Below, one piece after another: positions 23,301-36,149 of a stretch of DNA of 64,000 nucleotides. Under the pieces are notes generated by a model that saw only the letters and a program-made list of their open reading frames with translations, made no database searches and was not told the origin of the DNA. The stretch covers positions 4,170,554 to 4,234,553 of the forward strand of contig BDGG01000004.1 of NCBI GenBank assembly GCA_001949185.1. The letters are read 5' to 3'. This DNA is from Ramazzottius varieornatus. Taxonomy: Eukaryota > Tardigrada > Eutardigrada > Parachela > Ramazzottiidae. Numbering within the stretch: the first letter of the stretch is position 1; every line of letters begins with the position of its first letter. The translations under genes were made by a program, and so were the position numbers.

Positions 23301-26300
23301 TGTCTTCGGGCACAACCACGGTGACGTTTTCTGCGAACTTCGGCGCCATGTCGTTGACATCGGTTACGATGATTTCAACGCTTGCAGTACAGGATCGTCC
23401 ATCATGGTCAGCTGCGATGCCCAACAAGGCATACTTGTCCTGTACTTCTCGGTCCAGCGTAGTCTTAACTCGCAAGAGGCCAGTCCCCCTGTCCATGGAG
23501 AAGGAACGGGCTCCGTCACCAACGAACGAGTAATCCAAAGTGTCCTGGGCGTCAGCATCGAAGGCTTGCATGCGCAAGACTACATGACCAACTTCGATGT
23601 TCTCCGGGATGATCTCGCGAAAAGATGACTTGTTGCAGTGCGGAGTATTGTCGTTAACGTCCAGAACTTTGACGCGGAGTTTAGTTCTTGCGCTGTCGGT
23701 TCCATCAGTCGCTGATATGGTTAGCTCGTAAGAGTCTTTGGTTTCGCGGTCGAGCGGCTGGATGACGAAGACCTCTCCACGAGACGTGATCATGAAGTGG
23801 TGGAATGGATCGCCTTGAATGATCGAGTACGAAAGCACGCTGCTTTGGTCAGGATCAACCGCTTGGACCTCCACGAGGGGTGTTTCGGGCACGTACTCTT
23901 CTTGGATGGATGCTTCGTAATAGGATTGTGGGAACCTCGGCGGGTTGTCGTCGATGTCCAACACCTGTTACCAAAAAAACAAAATTGAAAATTGTTTTCT
24001 TTCTTTCTGTTTTTTACAAATATTCTTTTGTTATTTATTTCATGATTTCTAAATAGTTTCAGGAGTATTCCTGTTCAGATTCTGTGGACCGACGGCATTT
24101 AAAAATTCGACACGTACCTCCACTTTGATGGTGGTCGTTGATGAATGCGACGGTGTACCGGCGTCGGAAGCTTTCACTCGAAGTGAGTACTCCGCTTGTG
24201 CTTCCCTGTCCAGCTTTCTATCAACAGTCAGCCACCCGGTCCTTTGATTCACGCTAAAAGGGCCATCCACCATGACGAGTAGCTCATATCGCACTTCCGC
24301 GTTGGGTCCGCTGTCAGCGTCGAAAGCCTGCAGTGGCAATAGACGCAACACCCCACCGGTATAGTTCTCGGGAGCCTGGACCACGAACTTGTCACTCACA
24401 AACATTGGTGCATTGTCGTTGTCATCAATGATTTTGATCTTGATGTGGGAATGAGTGATGTAATTGGGAGCATCCTTCAACGCAGCAGCCACCACGAAAT
24501 TGTACTCGCTGTAAGCGTCGGCGTCCAGAACATCGGACACGATGATACGCCCGTCAGTGTTGATGGAGAACGGGAAGGACTTTGTGTGGTTCCCTGGTGG
24601 CACGATCGTGAATGTCACTGCGTCGCTGGTGGTTAACTTGACCTGCGCCGCCGTAGTATTGACGGGTGAGTCCTCGTAGATGCTGATATAGTAGACTTGT
24701 TGCGAAAACTCTGGAAGGGCGTGGTCCCCGTTGACTATGTGGATTTCCACAGGGATGGTGGCTTGCAGTGGTGGTATCCCGTGATCGGTAGCTTCCACGA
24801 GAAGCGTTACCACTTTGTTCTCCATGCCTGCAACACGGAAAACCTCAAGTCTTAATCACAGTTTTATTTGGTAAAATAATAAAAGTTTCACGTACCGTTT
24901 TTGATGGCTTTCCTACTGCGAATGGTCCCAGTGTGTTGATCGATTGCGAAAAGACCATGATGACCGCCTTGAGTCTTTTTGATGTTGTAAGAAATCGTTC
25001 CGTTCTCGTGCAAGTCTTTATCAGCAGCCTCCACCTTCAAAATGTTGGTATCCGCGGTTGTGTTGGACAGAAGCGAGATCGAGTAGGAAGAGCGCGTGAA
25101 CAGTGGTCGTTCATCGTTCACATCTATAACAAAACTCCGGTGAAAATTTCGTTCAACCGCACAAAAGTACGCAGGCGTTCGAAAGCTTACCGGTCACTGT
25201 GAGGTTAACTTGGCAAAAGTCCTTCAGTCCTCCGACATCAGTGACTTGTACCCAGAACAAGTACGACTCTCTGCTTTCTCGGTCCAGAGAGCCGCTGACG
25301 GACAGATGACCCTTCTCACCATCAATGGAAACCACGTCATCATAGTAATCTCCAACTATGGAGTACCGTATTCTGCCGTTTAGACCAACATCTCGGTCCG
25401 AAGCTCCAATGGACCCGATGCGAGTTCCAATAGCCGAGTTCTCCGCGACCTTCAGACTGTACAGAGGCCAGTCACATTTCGGCGCATATCGGTTCGAGCT
25501 CACTGGGAGGATGTTGACGTCGGTCTTGCTCACGTAAACGCCATCAGAGGCAGCGACGACCAAATGAGTTGCTGCTTTCAGGAACCCTTTAGCGAACGAA
25601 GAGAACGTAATCCCACCTACAAAGAGAAACAGTTATTATAAGGCAATTTATCATAAATATCATTAGGCAAGAACTTGGAGAATCTTTCGTCACCTTCGGA
25701 ATTTATAGTGAATATTCCGTCTTCGTTCCCTTCGATGATTTCGTAAACGACGGTGGGGTCTTCATCGCGATCCACCGAGACAACGGATCCGATCAGCTTG
25801 TCGGCTTGAATTTCGTCGTTCACAACGAAGTCATACGAGGATTGACTGAAGCATGGCGCTTGATCGTTGACGTCTGTGGAAGAAAAACGTTTCCTCCAAT
25901 CGTGTTCAAAGAACTGTTGTTAATGCTTTTCGGTTTCATACCTTTGACTATGACGCGAAGGGTCATAACCGAGCTGTGCCGCGGATGTCCGGAGTCCGAC
26001 ACGATGATCGTAAGGTCCATTCGGTCCACGGTTTCTCGGTCCAGGCTAGTGGCCAAAGACACCACACCGCTGACTGGATCGATATGGAAGTAATCCGAAG
26101 CTTTAAAGCCATCGCCGGCTGAATGACCTTTCTGAATGCCGCACCGGAAGTACACGTCTTCGTCTTTCTTGGGTCGAACCTTGTTGTTGGCTTCTTTAGC
26201 AGCATCCTCCGACCACTGCAAAGTGTACTGCAACAGCGCGTTGTCCTTCGAGTCGTCGTCTTTGAAGGATGCACGGAATATCTGGCTACCAGGCATGGTT

Positions 26301-29300
26301 GATTCGCTAACTTTGACTGTTGCGAACGTCGTCCCATCTAAAATACCGCGATACTACAGATATTGCATATACTGAAGAGAGAAAAACAAAGTACCAGAAG
26401 CTCGCGGCGCATGATCGTTGACGTCCAAGATGTCCACTGTGATGTTCACCTCAGAGTACAACATTTCCCAGTGCACTGGATCCATCGCACGAACCAGTAA
26501 GACGTACTGCTTTTGGCTTTCGTAGTCAACTGGCTCCACAAGTCTTAATGTTCCTACACAGGCGAAAATATCAATTATTATTCATTTATTGATTCTTGTG
26601 TCTGATCAAAATCTTTGTTCGATACGGTGCATACTCTCTGTTTCAATAAATCATATTTTTTTTAGATTTTGAATACCTATTTTCAAGCTTCTGCTGTACG
26701 TGTAAGGGAAAAATCAAACTTAGCTTCCTACCAGTGTGGAAGTCGATATCGAAGTTGTTGAATGGGTCGCCGCCCATAATAGCATAAACCACTTTACGAA
26801 CAGCATCAGAGTCATTTCCAGAGGTGTAATTGGCAGTAGTCGACGAGACCAGGGCGCCAATCTGGAGGTCTTCGGGGATCTTAACGCTATAGACGGACTG
26901 CGTGAAGTCGGGGGCTGTATTGGACAAAACACGCACTTCCACCACAGCCTCGGCAGACAACGAAGGTTGACCATAATCTGCTACTCCGATTCTCAGCGTC
27001 AAGACCTTTCCAATATCTTGCTCTTTCGACAACTTCCTTGCTAACATTAGGCCGCCTGTTGCATTGTCGACTGAAAAGCGTCCGCCTTGATTGTCAAGAA
27101 GCCAGTAATTCAAGGTTGCATTCTCGCCGTCATCATTGTCCAACGCGGTGATATTGGCGAACGACACCAGTTCTTTCGTCCGGTATGGAATGGCGATTCT
27201 GTAGACGGACTGAGTGAAGGACGGTACCTCGTTTGCATCTGTCACGGTAACCGTCACATTTGTGCGAGCAACTCGACGGATATTAAGGTGGATGCTAACT
27301 GCTTCGACCTGCAGAGTAACGTTCGGTGTCAGCTCGTGGTCCAGAGGCACACCGGTACTCGACAGCACACCCGTCACCGAGTTCAGTAAGAAAGCGGGAT
27401 GACTGGTCAGAAGCATGTAATGCGTCTGTTCATTCAAGTAACGACCGATAATGGAAAGTTGCAGCAACGCTTGTGGAGTGACTTGGTTTTCTCGTAGAAG
27501 AACCAGGTAGGACGAGTTGGAAAATCTCGGTCCGCTGGTATCGAGCGGGACGAACGAGACGAAGACCCGAGCAGTGGCGGTAAACGCACCATCGAAGACC
27601 TGAACAACCAGCGAACGAATGCCGCTCTCGTTGGTCATTCTTTCGACGCTGAGAACCCCGGTTGACGAGTTGAGATGGAACAACCTGCCAGCAAAATTTC
27701 GTTGTAGGATACGCAGATTCGTTTTATTGATTACTAATATCATAATGAGCCGATAACATTTTTTTAGCGTACCGGTCAATGTTGCCACTCATCAGCTTGT
27801 AGCTTAATTCGCTCGTCGGTAGATTGTCCTTGTCGGTTGCGGTGACAATTCCCACTATACTGTTGGGGAATGCGGGACTTGTCATGGTGAAGTTGTACTC
27901 TTCGGCATCAAAAACAGGCTGACAGTCGTTAGAGTTGACGACGTCGATTGTCACTTTGGCCGATTCGGCTGACAGCAGTGGTGGCTGTCCGCTGTCACTG
28001 ACTTGAACGTGAAAGATGAACTGCTTCCTTGTTTCGTAATCAACGGGCTTTTGCAGACGGATACTGCCTGTCGGCAGGATCTGGAAGTGCTCACGAGCTG
28101 TTGATTCCAGGATGCTGAAAGATAGGAGCTTGTTCAGGCCGTCATCTGGATCGGAAGCAGCGAGAATGATGGGTCGTCCACTAGAGTCGAGAACCATGGA
28201 CCCGACAGGGGAAGACTCGCTGATACTGCCGATGATACTTGTAAAATTCAAACTTGGTGGATTATCTGCCAAGTACACAAAAAGTAAATTACATACTATT
28301 TCTGACAAATATAAACTTGTTTTCAGATATTTCTCATTTATTTGTTACCGTTCAGGTCTGTGACGAAGATTGTCAGTGTAGCCACGCTGATGTGGTCCGA
28401 CTGACCAAAAGCCTTTACGACTAACGAGTACTTCCGCCTCTTCTCGTAGTCCAGGGCCGCACTTGTAGTGATGACACCCGTGGACGGGTTGATAGTGAAC
28501 ACGTCCTTTGAACCGTCGCCTTCGTCGGTGAGTTGATAAGACGTGAAGGACTGGGCCTCCACCTCCAAGACGGCAACGATGGTGCCTGCCGGCTGGTTCT
28601 CTCGGACGAAAGCGGTTGAGTGGTCTTGGGCGAACCCAGCCTTGTCTCGAACGGTATGGTCGACTTTCATTAGCATCACCGTAGCTGATGACAGCGGTGG
28701 AATACCCTTGTCCACGGCCTCCACTTTGACGGCGACTTCATCGTTTCCCAGTTTCTCGGCGGACTGCGTCAGCTTGATTACACCAGTTACGGGATCGATG
28801 GCGAAAAGCGACTGGGAATCCACCAGACGATAAGTGATTTCCGCATTCAGACCTGTATTAATACATGAAATATTTCTCATGTTTAACATAAGAAAGGAAC
28901 AGTTTGTAGGAAAGACTGACCTGTATCGGAGTCAGAAGCCTCAACAGTAGCGATGACTGTTCCGGCCGGTGAACCGGCGGGGATATTAAGCGTCGAGGCC
29001 AGGTTGCGGAAAGCAGGATATCCGTCGTTCATGTCAATCACATTAATAGAAACCCTGGCAAGATCGAAGCGGGAATGGATACCGCGGTCCTTGACAAGAA
29101 CGATCAGGGTGTGGTGAGCGGTGGTCTCGCGATCCAGACTTTCTTTCGTGGTGATGGTGCCCGTATTTTCGTCGATGGCGAACTTGGACTGGCTATCCGG
29201 ACTGACAGATGAGTAGATGCTGTACAGCAGCGCCTTGTCCTCGTCCACATCGGATGCGGCTACTCGTGTAACTTCCGTTCCTGGTGGAGAGTTCTCGGCG

Positions 29301-32300
29301 ACAGATGCGATGAAGGACCGCTTGTGGAATTTGGGCCGATGCTCGTTAACGTCCGAAACGTGGATGCGCACAATCGTCTTGACCATGTGGACACCATCGG
29401 TGACGTTGATGGTTAGGGTGTAGTTTTGGCGAGTCTCCCAGTCCAGAGGACGTGCGACGATAAGACTGCCGCTGTTTGGTCCAATGTGGAAATGCTTCTC
29501 TGGATCGCCATCTGTTTGAATCCAGGCCACGGTTAGATAGATTGCATAAAAAATGCGTCGGAGAAGTATGTACTTACCGACGATGTAGTACCACAGGTAA
29601 TCTCCATCCGGGTCTTCCGCTTCGAGGAGCAAAACCATGTGACCGACTGCTTCGTTCTCGAGAACTTGCGCATCGTACAACGGCAGGATGGTTGGCGGTC
29701 GCGTTGACGGAAGAGGAATAGGGGAAGGTTCGAGGACGATCCGGAGCGTCTTCTTGAGCGTAGTGTCTTCTGGGTCTGACGCCTTTACCTGTAGCACGCA
29801 TCGTTGTGTGACCATAGTACTCGACATCGAAGTGACAATCAGATTTTTGTTGTGGAACTTCGTAGAGCTTAGACCGGAGCCACTTACCACGACATTGTAG
29901 TCATCGCCGACATTCAAGGCCTGGACAGCAAAGACCTCGCCAGTCTTTGCATCAATGCGGTACCGTTCGTTTTCGGTCTTCTTCCCCACCAGAGAGAACT
30001 GAATGGCGGCATTCGTTCCGACATCAGTATCAAACGCGATGATACGGAACAGCGGTAAGGCTTTCGGAGGTTTCCAAGAGGGTACCACATAGCGCTGAAG
30101 ATGTTCCTTCAGGAAAGCCACGGCGGAATCTTGGACGTCTTGTACGGCCACAACGATTAGCGTGACGGAAGTGAGGGGCGTTGGCTCTCCATTGTCACTG
30201 ATCGTCACCTGCAGATAAAGATACAGAATTATGCAGAACTTCCAAATAACTCTAGGTTGATTGTTAGACAAAAATCAGTGTGCTGAAATGAAGTTTCACG
30301 TACCTCTAACGTGTGTTCCGTTTGGGTTTCCCGATCAAATTTCCGACTGGTGGTCCGTATCACGCCGGTCTTCTCTTGGATCGTAAAGAAACCTTGTGGG
30401 TTTCCGGCCGTAATCTTGAATGTAGGCTGCGAGTTGCTCGATGAATCCGGATCAAAAGCTTCCAGCCTCGCCACAATGGTGTCAGCGGGACTGTTTTCCG
30501 GGACGCTCGTATAGTAAATTGGTTCTGCCGTCAGGGCTCGGTTATCGTTCACATCGCCGATATTGACGTAGACAAACAGGACAGATGATTTGGGAATGAC
30601 AGCGGTATCTCGAGCAACGATCTTTAGCCAGTAATGCTCCTGGGTTTCCCGGTCAAACACTGATGCTGTCCGAATGGTTCCTGGAACAAAAGAGAGTCCA
30701 AAATTGAAATTTTTCGATGTATGGTTGATGATGATCGTCCGAACAGGCGTTGTCTATGTTTTGCCGATAAGCTTTTCTTCATGTTTGAGTTCAAAGCCAA
30801 GACTATGGACAAACACAACCATCTGGCGCAATCATGATCCGATATAATAAATTCATAATACAAATCGAGAAAGCTTTCAACGTATGCAAATGCGAGCAGA
30901 TTTCAGGTTTGACATGACAGATCAGCAAGATGCTTATCAATCCTTGACCATTTTGCTTGAACTTTGCTGACTGCCTATGTTTGTGGCGACGCTGCAAAAC
31001 TATTCAGTCAAGTCCAGTATGTACCTTCGTTGTCCATTCGGAAGAGATGCAGTCCCGAACCGCCGACCAGAGTGTACACAATCCCGTCCCCATCCTCGTC
31101 GACAGCTTTGACCTGAGTCACAAAGGTGTCTGCCGGCTGGTTCTCAAGCACGCTAGCCGAGGTCACGAAATCTTTGAACTTTGGCGCATGCAGGTTCTCA
31201 TCGACGTCTTCCACACGGACTTCAACTACACGGAAAAACAAACAATTATAAACAAACAGCACCCATAGGATTATTACTTTGCGATAATTTATTTGAGCCG
31301 TAATGTCCCGTTAATGTGTACGACCTTGCTTAATGCTCTATTTAGTTATCGCAGTAATTCATTTGGTGAAAAGTTGTGACTAACCCCACAAAGTTGCCGA
31401 AAGCGACGGTTGTCCTTTATCCGTGGCGATAATGGAGAAGTTGTAAAGGGATACGCTTTCGAAGTCGAGCGGCGCTATGACGGACAATGCCCCAGTCGTC
31501 GCTTCCACGGCGAAAGGCAGCGCAGCGTGGTGGTCAGCCTTGTTATCATTTTTCCGGTTGAACGCTGCTGATCTATGGACCGGAATATCATTTTCGACAC
31601 CCAGAGAGTACACTGGGCTTCCGTCGACGGTCTGCACGAATGCAAAGACCGCACCCTGGACAATGTCCTCTGGGAGCGCAAATTTCATCAACTGGACGGG
31701 AAATTGGGGAGCATCATTTGTATCGTTCACAACAATTACACATTCGGTCGTCAATGTCCGTGGATAGTCAACCGCGCCGTCGGAGGCGGCTACACTGAAT
31801 TTGTGTGTTTTGACCAACTCGTAATCAAGCGGCGCAGCCACTGTGATTAATCCCGTGTCAGCATGGATGGCAAAGGCAGAGCTCCTATTTGGTATTCCAT
31901 ATGACACTTTCCCATTACGGCCTTCATCGGGATCAGTGGCATGGACGCTGCCCACCGCTTGACCGATCGAAGCGTCCTCTGGCACGGTGAAAAAGCAACC
32001 TCTGCCATCGAAGACCGGCTCTGCAAATGAAAGAGTCAACGTTAGTGCCGCTCTTACCAAAATGGAAGCGGGGCGAACAATTTCAACCAGATTGTTTCTG
32101 AAGTGGCGCACGTTGTTAGTGGTATTGGCCGGAAGTGCGCGCCGCTCGGAAAACGATCTGGTTGAGTTTGCCGAACTCTCCTATTTCTACATTCAATAGA
32201 TTTTGCCATGATAAGGAAGTGTTTATGATACCGAATTTCAAATTAGATTGTATAATAATATAGTACAGTTCGGAAAAATTTTACCGTTGTCATTTTTGTC

Positions 32301-35300
32301 GAGAATTTTAACGGTAACGATTTTCGAGATGCTTTTGACTGGGTCGCCGCTGTCCGAGACGGTGATGTTCAAGATATGGACAGCTATCCTTTCCCGGTCG
32401 AGTTGTCTTGCCACACCAAGTTGACCCTCGGGAGTAACTCGAAAATAATCACCCTCCGTGGAGACGGTATATCGCAGCAGGGCAGAGTACCCGTAATCTT
32501 CGTCGAGTGCTTTCAGCTGTAACACTTCACGTCCAATCTGCGTATCTTCGTCCAGATGAAGGATGGCCGGCAGTTCCGGGCTGAACTTTGGCGTCCTTCG
32601 ATTACCCAGCGCCGCCTCGGGTGTGTGAGGAAACGTGTCGATGCGGGCATTATTATCCCTCGATTTCTGGATTTGCGCCGCATGAAGGCTCGCCTGCGGA
32701 TTGTTCTGACATTCGATCCGGCTTGGAGCATCGTCCATGAAATGCAGCATCGCTCCCACGTCGTCTTCCTTTTCATCCTGAAGTGTAATGTTAATCCACA
32801 TCGGCTCCGAGTCGAGCAATCCGTCAGAGGACGACACTTGCAGATTAATCACGCGATTAGCGTCAGAGCTGCTGCTGTTGAACGCGGCCAAGTCCTTCGT
32901 CGACCCACATAGCAGCCTAACTTCTCCGCTCGTTACGTTCACTTCGAAGCATTTGCCAATGTGGTCCTCGTCATATAGCAGTTTGTACGTGATTTTTTCA
33001 GCGTCGTCCTCATCGGGATCAATGGCTGATAGGGTCATTAGCTGCGTATTAGGCCGCATCACCGCGCTTCCCTGACAATCCCATTTGCGGAAAAAGGGTG
33101 CATTGTCATTTTTGGGCTGGAGCTTGACGATCAGCGAAGTCTCGCTTTCACGATGAAAAGGCCGGCCCGCATCTGCCGCGCGGATGCGGAGATGATACTC
33201 GCGTCGGTCCAGCTCATAGTCCAAAGGCCGGCTTAGGATAATCTTGCCCGTATGAGCCTCCACTTTAAAGGGTACTTCATTCAAATTAGCCAGACTGTAA
33301 CTGATTACGGCGTTATCTCCTTCGTCGCCATCTCGCGCTGATGCAATGTGGACGACATGTCCAGCTGGGTCATTCTCGGCGAGGAACGCAACAGCGTCCG
33401 ATTGATCAAATACAGGATCTGCAAATACAACAAAATCGATAGATAGATTTTGATCAGACTCCCTAATGAATGACTCGATTATCCAACGAGGAAGCCAAGG
33501 GAATAGCGGCTATTTTTCCGAAACATAAAGTAAACTTATTTTGAAATGTTGGCAACACCCAGCTAATTAGGAATGGCAACAGAAAAATGAAAAATTCATC
33601 ATATAATATTCGGCCAAAATTCAAAGATATTTTTTTTACTTGGTTTTATTACTGTGCTATAAAAATTAGCTACTAAATTCAATTTTTAGGAAATTCACCA
33701 TTGGCCTTTTTCTCAGCAGTGTATTCACCATTCAAACAATAGCTACAATCTAACGCTCCTATAATTCTTTCAAATTTGCATTTTATTAGCGGGAGTCAAT
33801 TGTTAAACGAAGAGCGTATCGAGTTGGAACACTCGAACTGACAGCTGGCCAGCCGGAGTTGATCACCCAGCGAAAGTCAAGGCCAGCCGGCACTTTTATA
33901 TTACACAGGCACAGCACGGTCACTTACCACTGTCATTTTCATCAGTAATGCGACATGTGATTTTCGTTGTTGCTGATTTCCGCTGTCCCATGGGAGCGCC
34001 ATCAGTGGCCGTAATATCTAGCTCATAAATGTTCCGTATTTCTCGGTCCAGAGCCTTTGCCAATATTATCCAGCCTGTCTCATTATTGATCCGAAAAGTG
34101 TCCGTCTTGGTGGAAATATCGTATGTAATCCGCCCATTCCGTCCAGAGTCACCATCGACCGCCTGCGGCACTTGAGCCACGAAAGAACCCACTGGAAGAC
34201 CTTCGGACGCTTCAAATACAGTGTGGTCTGTGGAGAACTTCGGACCGTACTCGTTAGCCAAAGCCAGCGACACGTTCACAACCCTCGAGCTCGATTTCGG
34301 TGGTATTCCTTTGTCTGTCGCAGTTAGGCGAAGTCGAACGGTATCAAGTTCGCCGACGAGGCCTCTGCGAGGCGTCCGGATGTAGTACTGACCGGGAGTC
34401 CCCGCACCACTGACGTAGAAGTACAGACCTGAAACAAAATTACCACTCCCGTTAACCCTAATACAGTATTGCGAGTCAATGGTCGCTACATGGTAGTAGA
34501 TCGGACGTGGGTGAATGATTTGAACAGATCATTTCGCAAGTGGCGCACACTTTCGGTCAACAGCAATGGAAACGTGCGCCGCACCGCGATCGTATCATTT
34601 ATTTCGTTACACTGCATTTGAATTTTCGTCTGATGTTATTGTGGGAATTCAGATGTAAGTCATTGGTAAGGGCAAACAGGAACGCGTTAGATTTATGTCT
34701 AAGAATTTGTGATGTCAGGTGGAAGTTATTACCCGTCTTGGATTTGTTCAGGTTATGGCTTTCTTGGCTTTCCTCCACCACGGTTAAGTCAACATCGGTG
34801 GAGCAAGTCACCGATGCCAGAGTATCCGGGTGAGACTCGGCAAACATGGACGGCAGGGTATGGACGGCGATGAAGGGCGCATTACGGTGAACGGGCCGAA
34901 CTTGGATCAACACTTGAGCAGAAGAAGGCGTTTCGCCAAATTTTGATTTGGACTTCACAGCGCGATCACGAGCTATTACTGTCAAGACGTATTCTTTCTG
35001 CACGTCAACATCCGGTCGTTTTATCGCAGAAATGACACCTGACAAAAAACACTTGTCGTAATGAGGGGTAATCATGGCGGACCACATTACACGTCCCTAT
35101 CGGACAAGCAACACCTTCTCATAAAACAATCGACTCTAAAGTTAGGTGTCAAGATCAAACCACATCTCGAACGAGACTCTCTTTACTCACCTGTGCGTGA
35201 ATGGATGGCAAACGTCGTTGAGGGCTCCGATAGCACGTAATAAATATCGCCTAGAGAACATCATCATAAGCCAAATCCATCCGAAGACTCTCAAAATGGT

Positions 35301-36149
35301 CGCGTACCGTTCAGTCCCACGTCGGCATCCGTTGCGGTCACCTGTATGACGGACTGGTGAAGAGGCTGGTCCTCGGAAATCTCCACACTATAACGTGTAG
35401 GATAGAACAGCGGACTCAAATCCTACAACAAAAGAGTAGTAAACCAGGGAACCGAAGGCAAAAAGTTAGTAGTCCGAACGACCGAAGGAAGCACATACAT
35501 TTCGGTCCTCGACCTCGACGTTTACGTTGGTCTGCGCCACAAGTTCCGAATGCCCCTTTACAGTAGCTTCTATCACGAGCTCATGTAATGGGTCGAGCTC
35601 TCGATTCAGCTTGTTATTTGCGTTGATTCGTGTCTTTAGAACGAGGAAGCAAAAATTTCCGATGTTCCTCGGGACAGGACGGAAGATCTTACGCTTATCA
35701 CCGCTGATTATTCGATAGCGGACTTCGAGACCTGGGTCCGTGATAAGTATTCCCATTCGGTCTGATGATATGCTGGGCGTCGTGTAAGCTTTTCCATCTG
35801 GACTTTCCGGAATGCTGACGTTATATACAGGCTGAGTGAACTTGAAAGACAACGGGCTGATGGCATCGCAACCTGGAAAAAACAACAATTTAACAAAAAT
35901 CATGAACGCTCTCTGGGACAAAGTGGACGAGTTGAACTTTTCGTTTCGTCCGTCCTCCATAAAGCGAAATTTATTGACTGAACTTTACATCCAAAATGTT
36001 TCCGTCAAATTAAATAATTGATTAAACTCATTTGAATCGTACGCGGAAGTTCTAGTATTACCAGACAAAAATGCCAGTAGTGCAGTTATCCAATATCCAA
36101 GATGGAAAACCTTCCAACGCCACCTCCATTTTCTGAGGTGCAACATCAT
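17331..36149 (-). CDS. FAT-like giant protocadherin (FAT1/2/3, kugelei type)
   Basis: Single-pass adhesion and planar-polarity receptor of the FAT1-3 branch. Coding exons in transcript order (plus coordinates): 36062-36149, 35499-35872, 35308-35422, 35191-35250, 34733-35038, 33928-34428, 32285-33418, 31385-32020, 31025-31225, 30304-30680, 29888-30208, 29578-29788, 28921-29511, 28349-28852, 27773-28265, 26732-27684, 26395-26553, 25942-26337, 25694-25873, 25191-25616, 24896-25123, 24118-24827, 23250-23964, 22627-23190, 22360-22589, 22156-22299, 21377-21913, 20749-21286, 20215-20666, 19415-19982, 18538-19263, 18344-18469, 18225-18251, 17726-18109, 17331-17659. All junctions keep frame: 14304 nt, 4767 residues; human FAT1 is about 4590. 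The start ATG at 36149 follows an in-frame TGA. Order: signal peptide, 34 cadherin repeats, EGF, LamG, four EGF, membrane span, tail. The first repeat aligns best with FAT1-3 ([16 protein letters not shown]). Confidence 0.95.
17334..18973 (-). other. Cytoplasmic tail of the FAT-like cadherin
   Basis: About 430 residues across five exons. It starts with a basic stop-transfer RRRYRKRRE, has a [12 protein letters not shown] motif reminiscent of the NGYHWDTSDW motif in vertebrate FAT tails, acidic [20 protein letters not shown], the well-kept [20 protein letters not shown] and the C-terminus LLGKQTQV. Exons 18344-18469, 18225-18251 and 17726-18109 all have lengths divisible by three and the same phase, so any could be skipped in frame. 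The duplicate at 5.6-7.6 kb copies this part. Confidence 0.85.
18974..19045 (-). other. Transmembrane segment of the FAT-like cadherin
   Basis: [20 protein letters not shown] followed by AVLC gives about 24 hydrophobic residues directly before RRRYRKRR. It comes right after the last EGF and a short linker, as in FAT1-3. It is the only such stretch after the signal peptide. Confidence 0.93.
19046..20666 (-). other. LamG and EGF-like domains of the FAT-like cadherin
   Basis: In order: end of a first EGF-like domain ([30 protein letters not shown]), a laminin G domain ([17 protein letters not shown] to [16 protein letters not shown], with [21 protein letters not shown] closely matching FAT1), then four EGF domains: [42 protein letters not shown] and the calcium-binding [17 protein letters not shown]. 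The order is that of FAT1-3. Confidence 0.92.
20749..21286 (-). other. Membrane-proximal cleavage region of the FAT-like cadherin
   Basis: This exon follows the last cadherin repeat and matches the FAT 'SPEEF...YWRNFQRAL' block: [20 protein letters not shown] then [20 protein letters not shown]. It carries two basic sites that fit a furin-type pattern: RRKR (21071-21082) and RHRR (20774-20785). The second lies just before CICQPG, where human FAT1 has a similar basic run. FAT1 is known to be processed by furin. Confidence 0.7.
32059..32185. repeat. Foldback (MITE-like) element, copy 4
   Basis: Left arm AAAATGGAAGCG...TTTCAACCAGATTGTTTCTG...AAGTGGCGCAC; right arm GTGCGCGCCGCTCGG...AAACGATCTGGTTGAGTTTG...CGAACTCTCC. 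The arms pair over about 50 bp with scattered mismatches. It sits in the cadherin intron 32021-32284. Confidence 0.8.
33419..33927 (-). other. Long AT-rich intron of the FAT-like cadherin
   Basis: 509-nt intron with donor GTAAGTGA at the 33927 side and acceptor TTTGCAG at the 33419 side. It is one of the longest introns of the gene. I see no exon or repeat copy inside. Confidence 0.6.
34512..34606. repeat. Foldback (MITE-like) element, copy 5
   Basis: Core GCAAGTGGCGCACACTTTC and AACGTGCGCCGCACC around GTCAACAGCAATGG. Outer arms: TGATTTGAACAGATCATTT and GATCGTATCATTT. It lies in the cadherin intron 34429-34732. Confidence 0.7.
36062..36149 (-). other. Signal-peptide exon of the FAT-like cadherin
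   Basis: [18 protein letters not shown] then [12 protein letters not shown]: a basic n-region and a hydrophobic core, then a donor GTAATA whose phase joins exactly to [11 protein letters not shown] in the next exon. Two ATGs are adjacent (36149 and 36146), preceded two codons earlier by an in-frame TGA, which fixes the start. Confidence 0.85.

Larger units (their letters stand above)
21377..36062 (-). other. Array of 34 cadherin repeats
   Basis: Counting by the LDRE-like and DxND-like calcium-binding motifs and exon order I reach 34 repeats, the number in FAT1. Several are non-canonical: repeat 3 lacks the LDRE motif, repeat 6 has [10 protein letters not shown] in its place, and repeat 12 has a shortened motif. 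These same repeats are atypical in human FAT1, which supports orthology. Exons do not match repeat boundaries, and most introns fall in phase 1. Confidence 0.88.
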
